From the NCBI GenBank assembly GCA_003244045.1, contig QHBU01000268.1:1-58630 (forward strand): 58,630 bases of DNA, given 5' to 3'. The DNA is from Candidatus Aeolococcus gillhamiae. GTDB taxonomy: Bacteria > Chloroflexota > Dormibacteria > Aeolococcales > Aeolococcaceae. Under the pieces are notes generated by a model. The model had not been told where the DNA came from, did not search any database, and saw nothing but the letters and a program-made list of their open reading frames with translations. Numbering within the stretch: the first letter of the stretch is position 1; each line of letters begins with the position of its first letter. Both the position numbers and the translations under genes were made by a program. This document shows, piece after piece, positions 42,362 through 51,426 of this stretch.

Positions 42362-43303
42362 ATGCGCGTCGACAGCGGTCTGGGGGCGAGGGTCGAGGGC
42401 GATGCACCAGTGGTGCTCACCATCGGCAACTTCGACGGTGTGCACCTGGGCCATGTCGCACTGCTTGATGCTGTTCGGTCGACGGCTGCGTCGCTTGCTG
42501 CGCAGAGCGGGTTGCTCACCTTCGATCCGCACCCGCGCTGTGTCCTCGATCCCGCCCACTGCCCGCAATCGCTGACCACTCTTGCGGAGAAGGAGTCGGT
42601 GCTGGCCGCCTGCGGGCTTGATCGGCTGACCGTCCTTCGCTTCACGCGCGAGGTGAGCAGCTGGGGGGCCGAGCAGTTCTGCGACATGCTCCGCGAGTCG
42701 TTCGACCTGCGCGCGCTGGTGGTGGGGCATGACTTCGCTCTCGGCCATAAGCGACAGGGCGACATTGCCTTCCTGCGCGACTACGGGGAGCGACATGGGT
42801 TCCCCGTGGAGGTGGTCGACGGGGTCCGGCTCGGTGGCGAGGTGGTGTCATCGTCAGGGGTGCGTTCACTGGTCGCCGCGGGCGACGTTGGCGGCGCGGC
42901 TCTCCTGCTCGAACGGCTGTACTTCATGGACGCAGTGGTGGAGCACGGCGAGCAGGTTGGGCGCCATCTCGGCTTTCCGACGGCCAATCTCTCGATCGCG
43001 GCGGAGAAGTGCCTCCCTGCGCCTGGGGTGTACGCGATGTGGGTGCGGGTGGACGGCGAGTGGCACGCAGCGGCGACGAACGTCGGGTACCGGCCGACAT
43101 TTGGTGGCGACCGGCTCACCGTGGAGGCGTTCCTGCTCGACTTCTCCGGCGATCTATACGGGCGCTCCGTGCGAGCTGCTTTCGTGGCTCGCCTGCGCGA
43201 GGAGCGCGCGTACGGTTCGGTTGACGAGCTGGTGGCGCAGATTGGGCGTGACGTGGAGCAGGTGCGGTCGCTTTTGGCAGGGGTGACGGCGCCCGGGGTG
43301 TGA
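42362..43303 (+). CDS. ribF: Bifunctional riboflavin kinase/FAD synthetase
   Basis: Phosphorylates riboflavin to FMN, then adenylates it to FAD. 313 residues: N-terminal nucleotidyltransferase (VVLTIGNFDGVHLGHVALLD, LTFDPHP, VVGHDFALGHKRQGD, VSSSGVRSLVAAGDV) and C-terminal riboflavin kinase (GRHLGFPTANLSIAAEKCLP, PGVYAMWVRVDG, NVGYRPTFGGDRLTVEAFLL, FVARLREERAYGSVDELVAQI). It ends the rimP-to-ribF operon; no clear terminator follows. Confidence 0.95.
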   Translation: MRVDSGLGARVEGDAPVVLTIGNFDGVHLGHVALLDAVRSTAASLAAQSGLLTFDPHPRCVLDPAHCPQSLTTLAEKESVLAACGLDRLTVLRFTREVSSWGAEQFCDMLRESFDLRALVVGHDFALGHKRQGDIAFLRDYGERHGFPVEVVDGVRLGGEVVSSSGVRSLVAAGDVGGAALLLERLYFMDAVVEHGEQVGRHLGFPTANLSIAAEKCLPAPGVYAMWVRVDGEWHAAATNVGYRPTFGGDRLTVEAFLLDFSGDLYGRSVRAAFVARLREERAYGSVDELVAQIGRDVEQVRSLLAGVTAPGV

Positions 43304-43388
43304 GCCGTCGGGCCTTTGGCGTTTGGGCGCGCGGTGTCCGGCGTGCTCTGGTAAGAGCCAAAAGTGTTGCTGTTACTGGGGTTTCCGC

Positions 43389-43417
43389 TTGACGCGCGAA
43401 CATGTGTTTGGTACGCT
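43389..43417 (+). promoter_or_regulatory. Sigma70-type promoter of a leaderless gene
   Basis: TTGACG (43389-43394), 17-nt spacer, TACGCT (43412-43417). The predicted start, 7 nt after the -10, is exactly the G of GTG 43424. This is the best plus-strand promoter in the window. Confidence 0.75.
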
Positions 43418-43423
43418 GAGGTC

Positions 43424-44102
43424 GTGGACGACGCGCCGTTGGACGAGCAGATGGGTGTGGTGGCGGGGCAGTTGCACGCTGCGACCGCGCTCTTCGTGGA
43501 CATGGTGGCCACGTTCGATGACTCCCAGGACTGGTACGGCGTTGGCATGCGCAGCTGCGCACACTGGGTGACGATCGCCACAGGCATCGATCTGTGGAGC
43601 GCGCGCGAGATGGTCCGCGTTGGACACGCGTTGCGCGACCTGCCGCTCATCCACGAGGCGTTCGCTGCTGGACGGCTGTCGTTCGACAAGGTGCGTGCGC
43701 TCACGCGGGTCGCCACCGCGGACGACGAGACGGTGTGGCTCGAGCTGGCGCTCGAGGCGTCGGGATCGCAGCTGGCGCGGATCTGTCATGCGTACCGGCG
43801 CGCGATCGCCGTCGACGATCCGCGCCGGGCGGCCCTGCAGCGGGCACGACGGCGCCTGGGGTTGTGGTGGCTCGACGAGGACGGCATGCTCGCGCTGTAC
43901 GCCACCCTGCCTCCGGAGGAGGGGACGGCTGGTGCTCAACGCCATCGAGTCGGCGGTCTCACGATCGTTGGCGAAGGACCAGGCGGCTGCCGCTGCCAGC
44001 GGTGGTGCGCCATTCGACCTCGATCACACCATCGTGGTGGTCGCAGGCAACATCGCCAACCGGGCAGCGCGACGCAGCGCCGAGCAGCCATCCGGGCCGT
44101 GA
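43424..44102 (+). pseudogene. DUF222 (13E12-repeat-like) gene, frameshifted and lacking its HNH domain
   Basis: The first 165 residues read as a DUF222 protein: LDEQMGVVAGQLHAATALFV, SCAHWVTIATGIDLWSAREM, ALRDLPLIHEAFAAGRLSFD and KVRALTRVATADDE, then LWWLDEDGMLALYATLPPEE. DUF222 then expects LVLNAIESAVSRSLAKDQA, which is present but in another frame, so a 1- or 2-nt shift lies near 43920-43932. After that, only about 45 unrelated residues follow and the HNH nuclease usually found at the C-terminus is absent. Its promoter looks intact. Probably a decayed accessory gene. Confidence 0.75.
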
Positions 44103-44103
44103 G

Positions 44104-45564
44104 CTAGCCCGTGGGGGCGTACGGGACGGCTTCGATCTGGTAGATGGGATAGGGGCCGGCCGCCCAGACCACCGGCGAATCCTGCGGCTCGTACTTGTAC
44201 GCGAACGTCACGGGCGCCGCGCTGCCGTTGCTGTAGACGCCCGACACCTCGATGTGGAAGTGCTCGCTGGCGGTGATGTTCACGCCGGGGGAGGAGGCGA
44301 GCGCGCGGTACTGGTGGTACACCGCGCATTTCGCCGCAGCGTCAGGCCAGGTTCCGGACGCTGCGTCGTAGGTCGGCGTGCCATTCGGCGCCGTTGGGTC
44401 GGTCGAATCCTGACCGTGGACGGTCGTATCACCGGAGGGGTCGTGGAAATCCCAGTGCACGCCGTTGGCCACGATGGACACCGCGACGCGACCTGACACC
44501 GCGACGGGGAGCGATCCGGCGACGCCACGCAGGGTGAGCGGAAGGCTCAGCGTGAACGGGTTCGGCGTGCGAGAGCCGGTCGGGAGGCCCGTGTCAAGGG
44601 CAACGCACGTTGGCAGCCCAACGTACGTGGGGGAACCGTTGGCCGGCTCGCTGACGATGGCTCCGCGACGGAAGCTTTGCCAGAGCGCGTCGGCGATCTG
44701 GTTGGTCTGGGTGGTGAAGGCGGGCACCGTCGTGGCAACCTGCGCATTCAGACTCGGGGGAGTGGTATCGACGACGGTCAACTCGCTGCAGTAGTCGGGA
44801 CCGTAGATGGGCAGGCCGGCGGAGCTGACGCGAACCTGGTCGTGTACGACGCGTCCGACCACGAGGTACACGGTTTCACTGAGGGTCCACGTGGTGGCGT
44901 CTTCCGACGTGGCCACGGCGCCCGGCACCGGCGGCGTCAGGGGTATATAGAAGTTTGCCGCCGTGTACGGGGGCGCCTTGAGAGAGGCTTCGATCGCAGC
45001 AGACAGGCGCCCGAATGCTGATGCGGTGGCTGCAGCGACCGCCTGTTGCTGGAGTGCGTTGTATTGGTCGGCCATCCCTTGCGCGGCGGCGAGCTCGTCG
45101 GCGTTCTGCTGAGCCGCGGTCTTGACGAGCTGCGCAGGCACCGAAACCACGCGTGGCCCGTTCGGAGACCCAATGGGCAGAGGGGACTGGATCGTGACCG
45201 TGGCGGTGAGGCCCGTCTCCGGATTCCCCGCGATCGACGGGGCCACGGTGACGTACTCGCGCGTCCGGAGACCGACGTTGGGGTCGACGGTGCCAGTGGT
45301 CAACTGCTTGGTGGGGATGCACTTCGAACCGAGCGCTGGACCTGGGGAAGCGGCGAGGACGCCGTTGCCGTTGTCCTGCGGGGTCGGCGCGGACGGGGGA
45401 GGGAGCCCGCAGCTTAGGGCGGCTCCGATTCCGGCTGTGCCGCCACCACCGGCACCCGCGCAGCCAGCGACGCCCCGAGCTCCGTTCGCCGAAGCCGGCG
45501 TGGCGATTGTGCAACCTGACGTCACAACGAGGAGAGCTGTTGCGACAGCGACAGTCATTCTCAC
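44104..45564 (-). CDS. Secreted protein of unknown function
   Basis: 486 residues with an N-terminal signal (RMTVAVATALLVVTSGC, about 2-18); cleavage could be lipoprotein-type at Cys18, though Thr at -3 is poor, or after TPASA. The rest is Thr/Ser/Pro-rich with scattered cysteines and no recognised domain; a helical Ala/Gln segment lies near 170-200. GTG 45564 is chosen because it overlaps the stop of the upstream gene as GTGA; TTG 45576, GTG 45573 and ATG 45558 are also in frame. It runs antisense to its neighbours and ends 1 nt from the DUF222 remnant. Its function is unknown. Confidence 0.75.
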   Translation of the reverse strand: MRMTVAVATALLVVTSGCTIATPASANGARGVAGCAGAGGGGTAGIGAALSCGLPPPSAPTPQDNGNGVLAASPGPALGSKCIPTKQLTTGTVDPNVGLRTREYVTVAPSIAGNPETGLTATVTIQSPLPIGSPNGPRVVSVPAQLVKTAAQQNADELAAAQGMADQYNALQQQAVAAATASAFGRLSAAIEASLKAPPYTAANFYIPLTPPVPGAVATSEDATTWTLSETVYLVVGRVVHDQVRVSSAGLPIYGPDYCSELTVVDTTPPSLNAQVATTVPAFTTQTNQIADALWQSFRRGAIVSEPANGSPTYVGLPTCVALDTGLPTGSRTPNPFTLSLPLTLRGVAGSLPVAVSGRVAVSIVANGVHWDFHDPSGDTTVHGQDSTDPTAPNGTPTYDAASGTWPDAAAKCAVYHQYRALASSPGVNITASEHFHIEVSGVYSNGSAAPVTFAYKYEPQDSPVVWAAGPYPIYQIEAVPYAPTG

Positions 45565-46337
45565 GAGCGGCACCAAGTGCTCGGGGCGCCGGACTGATTG
45601 CAGTTTCCCGCTCCGTCGTAGAACAAAAGCGGACCAAGCAACGGATCTTGGGCCAAATGACTAGCGAAGAAGGTCGTGCCAGTCGAGGGATATGAGGCGA
45701 TAGTAATCGTCTGCCCTGACGTGTTGAGCGCAGTGACTGTGCATGGCCCTGGGTATGTGCCCACGAAGACGTACTGGTCGGAGGTGGTGTGCGGTTGCGA
45801 CGAAAAGAAGCGTCGGTCGCTCGGGCTGATAGCGAACACGGAAAGCTTGGCTGGAAACAGTGCGCAGTCTGGCTGCGTGATTGGCTCATTTGCCGCCATC
45901 GCCTGCAACTCTGCGGGTGGGTCGAGAGATACCTCCCCTAGGCGTGGCATCAGCGAAGCCTGATCGTTCGCCTCCGCCCATCGGTACCACACGGAATCGC
46001 GGTTGGAAGCTGCGATCCATTGCTTCATCTCGGCGTCCGACACCCCTCCCTTCGTCGCATTCACGACCGGCGGAGCAGGCGGCGTCGAATCCGTCAGGTT
46101 CGCCGGCGGGACCTTCGTCACCCCATAGGGCGCCCACAGCGCTGCGCAGGCCGGTGGCACCCGCGCAATGTCCGTGGTCGTCGTCACGGAGGCACACGGT
46201 CCAGCCGCCGCGCTCGGTCGCGCGATTGCAGTCGGTGTTACCCGTACGGTTGGCGTCGCAGTGGGCGCCGGGTTGCCGCACGACACCACGGCGAAAATCG
46301 CCAGGGTCGCCGCGACGCCGCCACGAAACTGGAACAT
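45561..46337 (-). CDS. Lipoprotein of unknown function
   Basis: 258 residues from ATG 46337. The N-terminus FQFRGGVAATLAIFAVVSCG has a clear lipobox VVSC with Cys20, followed by a Pro/Thr/Ala-rich stalk, so it should be anchored on the outer face of the membrane. No domain is recognised; the conserved-looking parts are WIAASNRDSVWYRWAEANDQ and PSDRRFFSSQPHTTSDQYVF, and four cysteines lie in the mature region. Upstream in-frame ATGs (46361 and others) would add a long Arg-rich segment that does not suit a signal peptide. Its stop overlaps the next secreted-protein gene, so both are probably made together. Confidence 0.75.
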   Translation of the reverse strand: MFQFRGGVAATLAIFAVVSCGNPAPTATPTVRVTPTAIARPSAAAGPCASVTTTTDIARVPPACAALWAPYGVTKVPPANLTDSTPPAPPVVNATKGGVSDAEMKQWIAASNRDSVWYRWAEANDQASLMPRLGEVSLDPPAELQAMAANEPITQPDCALFPAKLSVFAISPSDRRFFSSQPHTTSDQYVFVGTYPGPCTVTALNTSGQTITIASYPSTGTTFFASHLAQDPLLGPLLFYDGAGNCNQSGAPSTWCRS

Positions 46338-46595
46338 CCGCACTATCCCCTGCCCTTCCATCGTCCGCTCGGTGCGCGACAGCAGACGCCGGCGCCTGTC
46401 CGGCGACATACCACCCCCCATAGTCTCGCGACCCGGCAGCTGAGTTTCAATCACGCGCCGGCGACGACCCCGCCAGCTACCAAGCAAGCCGTTGCCAAAC
46501 CGTTACAGTCGCCGAAGTCACGATCCCGCCAAACGCACCGCCGCCGGTCACGACGCGGTCGCGACAGACACGACCCGGTCGCCCCAGGCCGCCGA

Positions 46596-46601
46596 TACCA
46601 T
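46596..46601 (+). promoter_or_regulatory. -10 box for a leaderless lipid kinase gene
   Basis: TACCAT, 7 nt before ATG 46609; predicted start at about 46608. The 247-nt divergent gap 46362-46608 holds nothing else I can name. Confidence 0.45.
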
Positions 46602-46608
46602 CCGCGCG

Positions 46609-47583
46609 ATGAGTGCGGGACCAGCCGAACAGCCGCGCACCTTGGTCATCGTCAACCCAGCCAGCGCCGGCGGGCGCACCGGAAAGCGGTGGCCGGCGCT
46701 TCGCGGGGCGCTCGACACGGCGCACATCACGTATGACGTCCACCACACCACCGCGCCGCGCGACGCCACCGCCGCCACCCGCGATGCCCTGACGAGCAGC
46801 TACACGCGCGTCGTCTCCTGCGGAGGTGACGGCACCCTCAACGAGGTGGTCAACGGTTTCTTCGCCGCGGACGACGCGGGCACGCCGATCAACAGAGAGG
46901 CAATCCTCGGCGTGCTGCCCAGCGGCACCGGAGGCGACTTCCGCCGCACCACCGGTCACCCGACTGACCCGACGGCACTGGCGGCGATCCTTGCCGCCAA
47001 CCACACGCGTCGCATTGACGCGGGGCGCATCACCTACGACAGCCCGGCCACTCCGCCCACGCACTTCATCAACATCGCCGACTGCGGAGTTGGAGGAGAG
47101 GTGGTCGCGCGGGTCAACCGCAGCAACAGCAAAGGCGGTGGCGTGCGGGGAACCGTTGTCTTCCTCGTGATCACCCTGAAAGTCCTCACCACCTTCGGCG
47201 GACGCCCGATCCGGCTCATCCTCGACGGCCACTCCGCCGAGATGCAGATCGACAACGTTGTGATCGCCAACGGCCGCTACTTCGGTGGTGGGATGCGGAT
47301 CGCCCCATCGGCGGAGCTCGACGACGGCTGGTTCGACGTCGTCGTTCTGCCCGCGCTGGGACGGATGCGCACTCTCGTGGCCATGCCGTCGGTGTACCGC
47401 GGTGCCCACATCAAGCAGCCGGGGGTGCTCGTCAAGCGGGCCAGGACGGTACGGGTGGAACCGCTCGACAACCGCGCCCTCCTCTTCGACATCGAGGGCG
47501 AGCAGATCGGCATCGCACCCGCCACGCTCACCTGTCTGCCGGGTGCGCTCCGGTTGTGTGTCCCGCGATCTGCGGCAGGCTGA
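46609..47583 (+). CDS. Diacylglycerol kinase-family lipid kinase
   Basis: 324 residues with the DAGK catalytic domain: LVIVNPASAGGRTGKRWPAL, the nucleotide motif VVSCGGDGTLNEVVNGFF (about 64-81), GVLPSGTGGDFRRT, and the C-terminal beta-sandwich (NVVIANGRYFGGGMRIAPSA, LDDGWFDVVVLP). YegS/BmrU-like enzymes phosphorylate diacylglycerol or related lipids at the membrane; the substrate here is not known. ATG 46609 is chosen for the -10 box just upstream and because an upstream in-frame extension to 46492 is not family-like. Confidence 0.9.
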   Translation: MSAGPAEQPRTLVIVNPASAGGRTGKRWPALRGALDTAHITYDVHHTTAPRDATAATRDALTSSYTRVVSCGGDGTLNEVVNGFFAADDAGTPINREAILGVLPSGTGGDFRRTTGHPTDPTALAAILAANHTRRIDAGRITYDSPATPPTHFINIADCGVGGEVVARVNRSNSKGGGVRGTVVFLVITLKVLTTFGGRPIRLILDGHSAEMQIDNVVIANGRYFGGGMRIAPSAELDDGWFDVVVLPALGRMRTLVAMPSVYRGAHIKQPGVLVKRARTVRVEPLDNRALLFDIEGEQIGIAPATLTCLPGALRLCVPRSAAG

Positions 47584-47596
47584 ACTCGATTGCTGG

Positions 47597-47602
47597 TAAA
47601 CT
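47597..47602 (+). promoter_or_regulatory. Candidate extended -10 box for rpsO
   Basis: TAAACT preceded by CTGG (TGn-type extended -10). The predicted start near 47609 gives a leader of about 99 nt before the rpsO TTG. Confidence 0.4.
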
Positions 47603-47614
47603 CACGGTGACCTT

Positions 47615-47672
47615 CGGAGAGCCCCGCTCGGTTTGACGCATCGGGAAATGCGCCACGCGGCTCTGCTCTCCG
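47615..47672 (+). promoter_or_regulatory. rpsO: Structured rpsO leader, possible S15 autoregulatory site
   Basis: Closing stem CGGAGAGC (47615-47622) with GCTCTCCG (47665-47672), enclosing an inner hairpin CGCAT-N6-ATGCG (47637-47652). S15 binds three-way or pseudoknotted leaders of its own mRNA in several bacteria, with unrelated structures; this is a plausible equivalent. Confidence 0.45.
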
Positions 47673-47707
47673 TCCGGTGACCGGCCACCCGGCCCATGGA
47701 GATTCAC

Positions 47708-47974
47708 TTGCCCGCAGTTCGACCGAAGTCGGAGATCATCGCCGAACATCGTCGCCACGACACCGACACCGGGTCGGCGGAGGTGCAGATCGCCGTCCTC
47801 AGCGACCGCATCTCCGCGCTCACCGAGCACCTGCGCGACCACCCCAAGGACCACGCCTCCCGTCGAGGTCTGCTCAAGCTCGTCGGCAAGCGGCGCCGGC
47901 TGCTCGACTACCTGACTCGCAGCGACGTCGAGCGCTATCGCGCGATCATCGCCCAGCTCGGGCTGCGCCGCTAA
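47708..47974 (+). CDS. rpsO: 30S ribosomal protein S15
   Basis: 88 residues, the usual S15 length: [58 protein letters not shown] and [15 protein letters not shown]15 is a primary 16S-binding protein. TTG 47708 is chosen because GGAGAT (47698-47703) lies just upstream and the product matches normal length; ATG 47696 in the same frame would place the ribosome-binding site inside the gene. rpsO followed by pnp is the standard order. Confidence 0.94.
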   Translation: MPAVRPKSEIIAEHRRHDTDTGSAEVQIAVLSDRISALTEHLRDHPKDHASRRGLLKLVGKRRRLLDYLTRSDVERYRAIIAQLGLRR

Positions 47975-48266
47975 GAGATGCGCTCACATTCGATGGTCCA
48001 CTCCACGGAGGGCTGCCCACAGCCCGCCTGACCGGTGGGCCCGACAACTTCACACAGCAAACCCACCCGTTCCGATCCGGGAGCGACGACCTTCCGCAGC
48101 CACGTGCAGCGGTGAGAGGTTGGCGCCTGGACCTCGGCACACAGCGGCCCCCGCAGCCACCGGCGCGAACCGCCAGCCGACCTCCAGCCTCCAATCTCAC
48201 CACCATCAGCGCGGTGCCGCAGCCGGTGCAGTCGCCACCCGGGTCATCCACTCAACAGGAGACCCA
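47975..48266 (+). other. rpsO-pnp intergenic region
   Basis: 292 nt with no convincing gene. A small hairpin GGGCTG-N4-CAGCCC (48010-48025) follows rpsO; no T-run. In other bacteria this interval carries an rpsO terminator and RNase III processing hairpins controlling pnp; nothing clearly equivalent is visible beyond this stem. Confidence 0.5.
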
Positions 48267-50408
48267 ATGGCCTACCAAAAATTCGAATCGGAATACGCCG
48301 GTCAGAAGCTGACCGTCGAGACCGGACACATCGCCGAGCAGGCGAACGGCGCGCTGCTCATTCGCTGCCGCGACGTCGTCGTGCTCGTCACGGCGACCGC
48401 CAACAAGGCCCCGCGCGAGGGCATCGACTTCTTCCCGCTGACCTGCGACTACGAGGAGAAGCTCTACTCCGTGGGTCGCATCCCGGGCAGCTTCCCGCGG
48501 CGTGAGGGGCGGCCCAGCGAGGCGGGCGTTCTTGCCAGCCGCATGATCGACCGGCCGCTGCGGCCGCTCTTCCCGAAGGACTTCCGCAACGACGTCCAGA
48601 TCATCGCCACCGTGCTCTCTGCGGACCAGGAGCAGGACCCGAGCACCCTCGCGGTGACCGGTGCGTCCCTGGCACTGGCGATCAGCGACATCCCTCACGC
48701 CGGACCGGTGGGTTGTGTGCGCGTCGGCATGCTGGACGGGCAGCTGATGCTCAACCCCACCCTCCAGCAGATCGCCGAGTCGGAGCTCGACCTCGTGGTC
48801 GCCGGCACGTCCGACTCGATCAGCATGGTCGAGGCAGGTGCGCGCCAGGTGTCCGAGGACGTGATGCTTCAGGCAATGCGCATGGCGCACGACGAGATCA
48901 AGCGCCTGGTGCAGTTCCAGCTCGACATCCGCAACGCGCTCGGCCCCAAGCCGACCATGAACTACCCGCCGGTTGGAACCGATCCCGAGGTGGCGTCGGC
49001 GGTTCACGAGCTGGTTGCCGATCGCATCGGCCAGGCGGCGCGCAACAGCAACAAGGCCGCCCGTGAGGCTCAGCTCGATGAGCTCAAGGCCGAGGTCCAG
49101 CAGCAGCTGGCTGAGCGCTTCCCCGAGAAGCGCGCCGACGTCAGCAAGGCGTTCGAGTCCGAGACCAAGAAGGCGGTGCGCAACGCCATCCTCCACGAGG
49201 GTGTGCGTCCGGACGGCCGTCGTACCGACGAGATCCGTCCCATCTGGGCGCAGGTCGGCGTACTGCCGCGCACCCACGGCAGCGCCATCTTCACTCGAGG
49301 CCAGACGCAGGCGCTATCGATCGTGACGCTCGGCTCCGGCCAGGACCAGCAGAAGATCGACGGCCTTGGGCTAGAGGAGTTCAAGCGCTTCATGCACCAC
49401 TACAACTTCCCGCCGTACTCCGTCGGCGAGGCTCGCTTCCAACGGGCCCCCGGCCGTCGCGAGATCGGCCACGGCGCGCTCGCCGAACGCGCGCTGCACA
49501 ATGTGATGCCGGACGAGGCCGACTTCCCGTACGTGGTGCGAATCGTCACGGAGATCCTCTCCAGCAACGGGTCCACCTCGATGGCGTCGGTGTGCGGTTC
49601 GTGCCTCGCACTCATGGACGCGGCGGTACCGCTGGTCGCGCCGGTCGCGGGCATCGCCATGGGGCTCATCACCGATGAGGGCGACGACCGCGCCGCCATC
49701 CTCAGCGACATCCAGGGGATGGAGGATGCACTCGGCGACATGGACTTCAAGGTCGCCGGCACACAGACGGGGATCACCGCGCTGCAGATGGACATGAAGA
49801 TCAAGGGGCTGCGCTGGGAGCTGGTCGAGCAGGCGCTCGAGCAGGCCCGCGTCGGCCGTATCCACATCCTCGACAAGATGGCAGAGGCGCTCGCACAGCC
49901 GCGCAGCGAGATGAGCCCGTGGGCACCGCGAATCGAGACCATCCAGATCAACCCGGACAAGATCCGCGACGTCATCGGCCCGGGCGGCAAGATGATCCGC
50001 AAGATCGTCGAGGAGACCGGCTGCCAAATTGACATCGAGGACGACGGCCGGGTCAGCATCGCCTCGGCCAACGCGGCGGCGCGGGAGCAGGCGCTCGCGA
50101 TGATCCGTGACCTCACCGATGATGTCGAGATTGGCAAGATCTACAAGGGTCGCGTCGCCCGCCTGATGGGCTTCGGTGCCTTCGTGGAGATCGCTCCCAA
50201 GAAGGAGGGCCTGGTGCGCATCGGCCAGCTTGCCGAACACCGCGTCGAGAAGGTCGAGGACGTCGTCAACATCGGCGACGAGATCATGGTCAAGGTCATC
50301 GAGGTCGACGATCGCGGCCGGATCAACCTCTCCCGCAAGGAAGCCATCCGAGATCTGGCCAAGCAGCAGTCCGAGGCAGCCGGCGCCGGCAGCGGCGGGC
50401 CGGCGTAG
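48267..50408 (+). CDS. pnp: Polyribonucleotide nucleotidyltransferase
   Basis: Phosphorolytic 3'-5' exoribonuclease, part of RNA decay with RNase J (encoded at 55340). 713 residues: two RNase-PH-like domains (VVVLVTATANKAPREGIDFF, GRIPGSFPRREGRPSE and RTHGSAIFTRGQTQALSIVT, GHGALAERAL, SNGSTSMASVCG), the KH domain (DKIRDVIGPGGKMIRKIVEE, about 572) and the S1 domain (GKIYKGRVARLMGFGAFVEI, about 635). AGGAG at 48257-48261 precedes ATG 48267 by 5 nt. Confidence 0.98.
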   Translation: MAYQKFESEYAGQKLTVETGHIAEQANGALLIRCRDVVVLVTATANKAPREGIDFFPLTCDYEEKLYSVGRIPGSFPRREGRPSEAGVLASRMIDRPLRPLFPKDFRNDVQIIATVLSADQEQDPSTLAVTGASLALAISDIPHAGPVGCVRVGMLDGQLMLNPTLQQIAESELDLVVAGTSDSISMVEAGARQVSEDVMLQAMRMAHDEIKRLVQFQLDIRNALGPKPTMNYPPVGTDPEVASAVHELVADRIGQAARNSNKAAREAQLDELKAEVQQQLAERFPEKRADVSKAFESETKKAVRNAILHEGVRPDGRRTDEIRPIWAQVGVLPRTHGSAIFTRGQTQALSIVTLGSGQDQQKIDGLGLEEFKRFMHHYNFPPYSVGEARFQRAPGRREIGHGALAERALHNVMPDEADFPYVVRIVTEILSSNGSTSMASVCGSCLALMDAAVPLVAPVAGIAMGLITDEGDDRAAILSDIQGMEDALGDMDFKVAGTQTGITALQMDMKIKGLRWELVEQALEQARVGRIHILDKMAEALAQPRSEMSPWAPRIETIQINPDKIRDVIGPGGKMIRKIVEETGCQIDIEDDGRVSIASANAAAREQALAMIRDLTDDVEIGKIYKGRVARLMGFGAFVEIAPKKEGLVRIGQLAEHRVEKVEDVVNIGDEIMVKVIEVDDRGRINLSRKEAIRDLAKQQSEAAGAGSGGPA

Positions 50409-50416
50409 CCACCACC

Positions 50417-51418
50417 GTGCAGAGTCCGCCCGTCGTCGCCGTCGTCGGGGCGACGGGCGCTGCCGGGGGCACGCTCTTGCGCGTGCTCGAGGACCGGCTC
50501 TTCCCGATCGGCGACTTCCGCGCCTTCGCGAGTGCGCGCAGCGCTGGTGCGCTCGTCCGCTTCCGCGACCATGACGTCCCGGTCGCCGAGGTCGACGACG
50601 CCGGGCTCGCGGGTGCGGACATTGTGTTCTTCGCGGCGGGCGCGAACACCTCGCGACGCTTCGCGCCTGTTGTCGCCGCGGGTGGGGGAGTGGCCGTCGA
50701 CAAGTCGAGCGCATACCGCCTCGACCCGGCCGTCCCGCTCGTGGTCCCGGAGGTCAACGCCGAGGCCCTTGATCGCCAAACCGGGATCGTCGCCAACCCC
50801 AACTGCGTGACCATTCCGCTGGCGGTCGTGCTCGCCCCCCTGCACAGCCGCTTTGGGCTGCGCCACCTCACCGTGGCCACGTACCAGGCCGCCAGCGGTG
50901 GTGGCCGCGCCCTTGCCGCGGAACTCGGGCAGCAGGAGAGGGACGACGCCTACGGGCGCCCTCCGCGCAAGGAGGTGTACCCGCACGTCCTCCATGGCAA
51001 CGTGGTCCCGGGCGGGTGGTCCATGGTCGGCGATGAGACGGAGGAGGAGGTGAAGGTCACCGCTGAGTTCCGACGCGTGCTCGACCTGGCGGAGCTGTCG
51101 ATCGCGGTCACCACGGTGCGTGTGCCGGTGGCGGTCGGCCACTCCGCGGCTGTGTGGGTCGAATTCGACAACGCGGTCGAGGCGGACGAGGCGCGTCGCA
51201 TCCTCTCGAAGGCACCAGGCGTCCTCGTCGTCGACGACCCGGCGACCCAGCAGTACCCCACCCCGCGCGCCGTTGCCGGGTCCGATGAGGTCCACGTCGG
51301 CCGCATCCGCGCCGACCGCTCACGAGAGAACGGGTTGGCGCTCTTCCTGGCAGCGGACAATCTGCGCAAGGGCGCGGCGACCAACGCCGTCCAGGTGGCG
51401 GAGCTTCTGCTCTGCTGA
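50417..51418 (+). CDS. asd: Aspartate-semialdehyde dehydrogenase
   Basis: NADPH-dependent enzyme of the aspartate pathway to lysine, diaminopimelate, threonine and methionine. 333 residues: AVVGATGAAGGTLLRVLEDR (NADP fold), FFAAGANTSR, AVDKSSAYR, GIVANPNCVTIPLAVVLAPL with the active-site Cys (about 130), TYQAASGGGRAL, VGRIRADRS and AADNLRKGAATNAVQVAELL. GTG start 8 nt after pnp. It converges with the minus-strand TPR gene with 8 nt between stop codons. Confidence 0.96.
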   Translation: MQSPPVVAVVGATGAAGGTLLRVLEDRLFPIGDFRAFASARSAGALVRFRDHDVPVAEVDDAGLAGADIVFFAAGANTSRRFAPVVAAGGGVAVDKSSAYRLDPAVPLVVPEVNAEALDRQTGIVANPNCVTIPLAVVLAPLHSRFGLRHLTVATYQAASGGGRALAAELGQQERDDAYGRPPRKEVYPHVLHGNVVPGGWSMVGDETEEEVKVTAEFRRVLDLAELSIAVTTVRVPVAVGHSAAVWVEFDNAVEADEARRILSKAPGVLVVDDPATQQYPTPRAVAGSDEVHVGRIRADRSRENGLALFLAADNLRKGAATNAVQVAELLLC

Positions 51419-51426
51419 GCCGCGGC

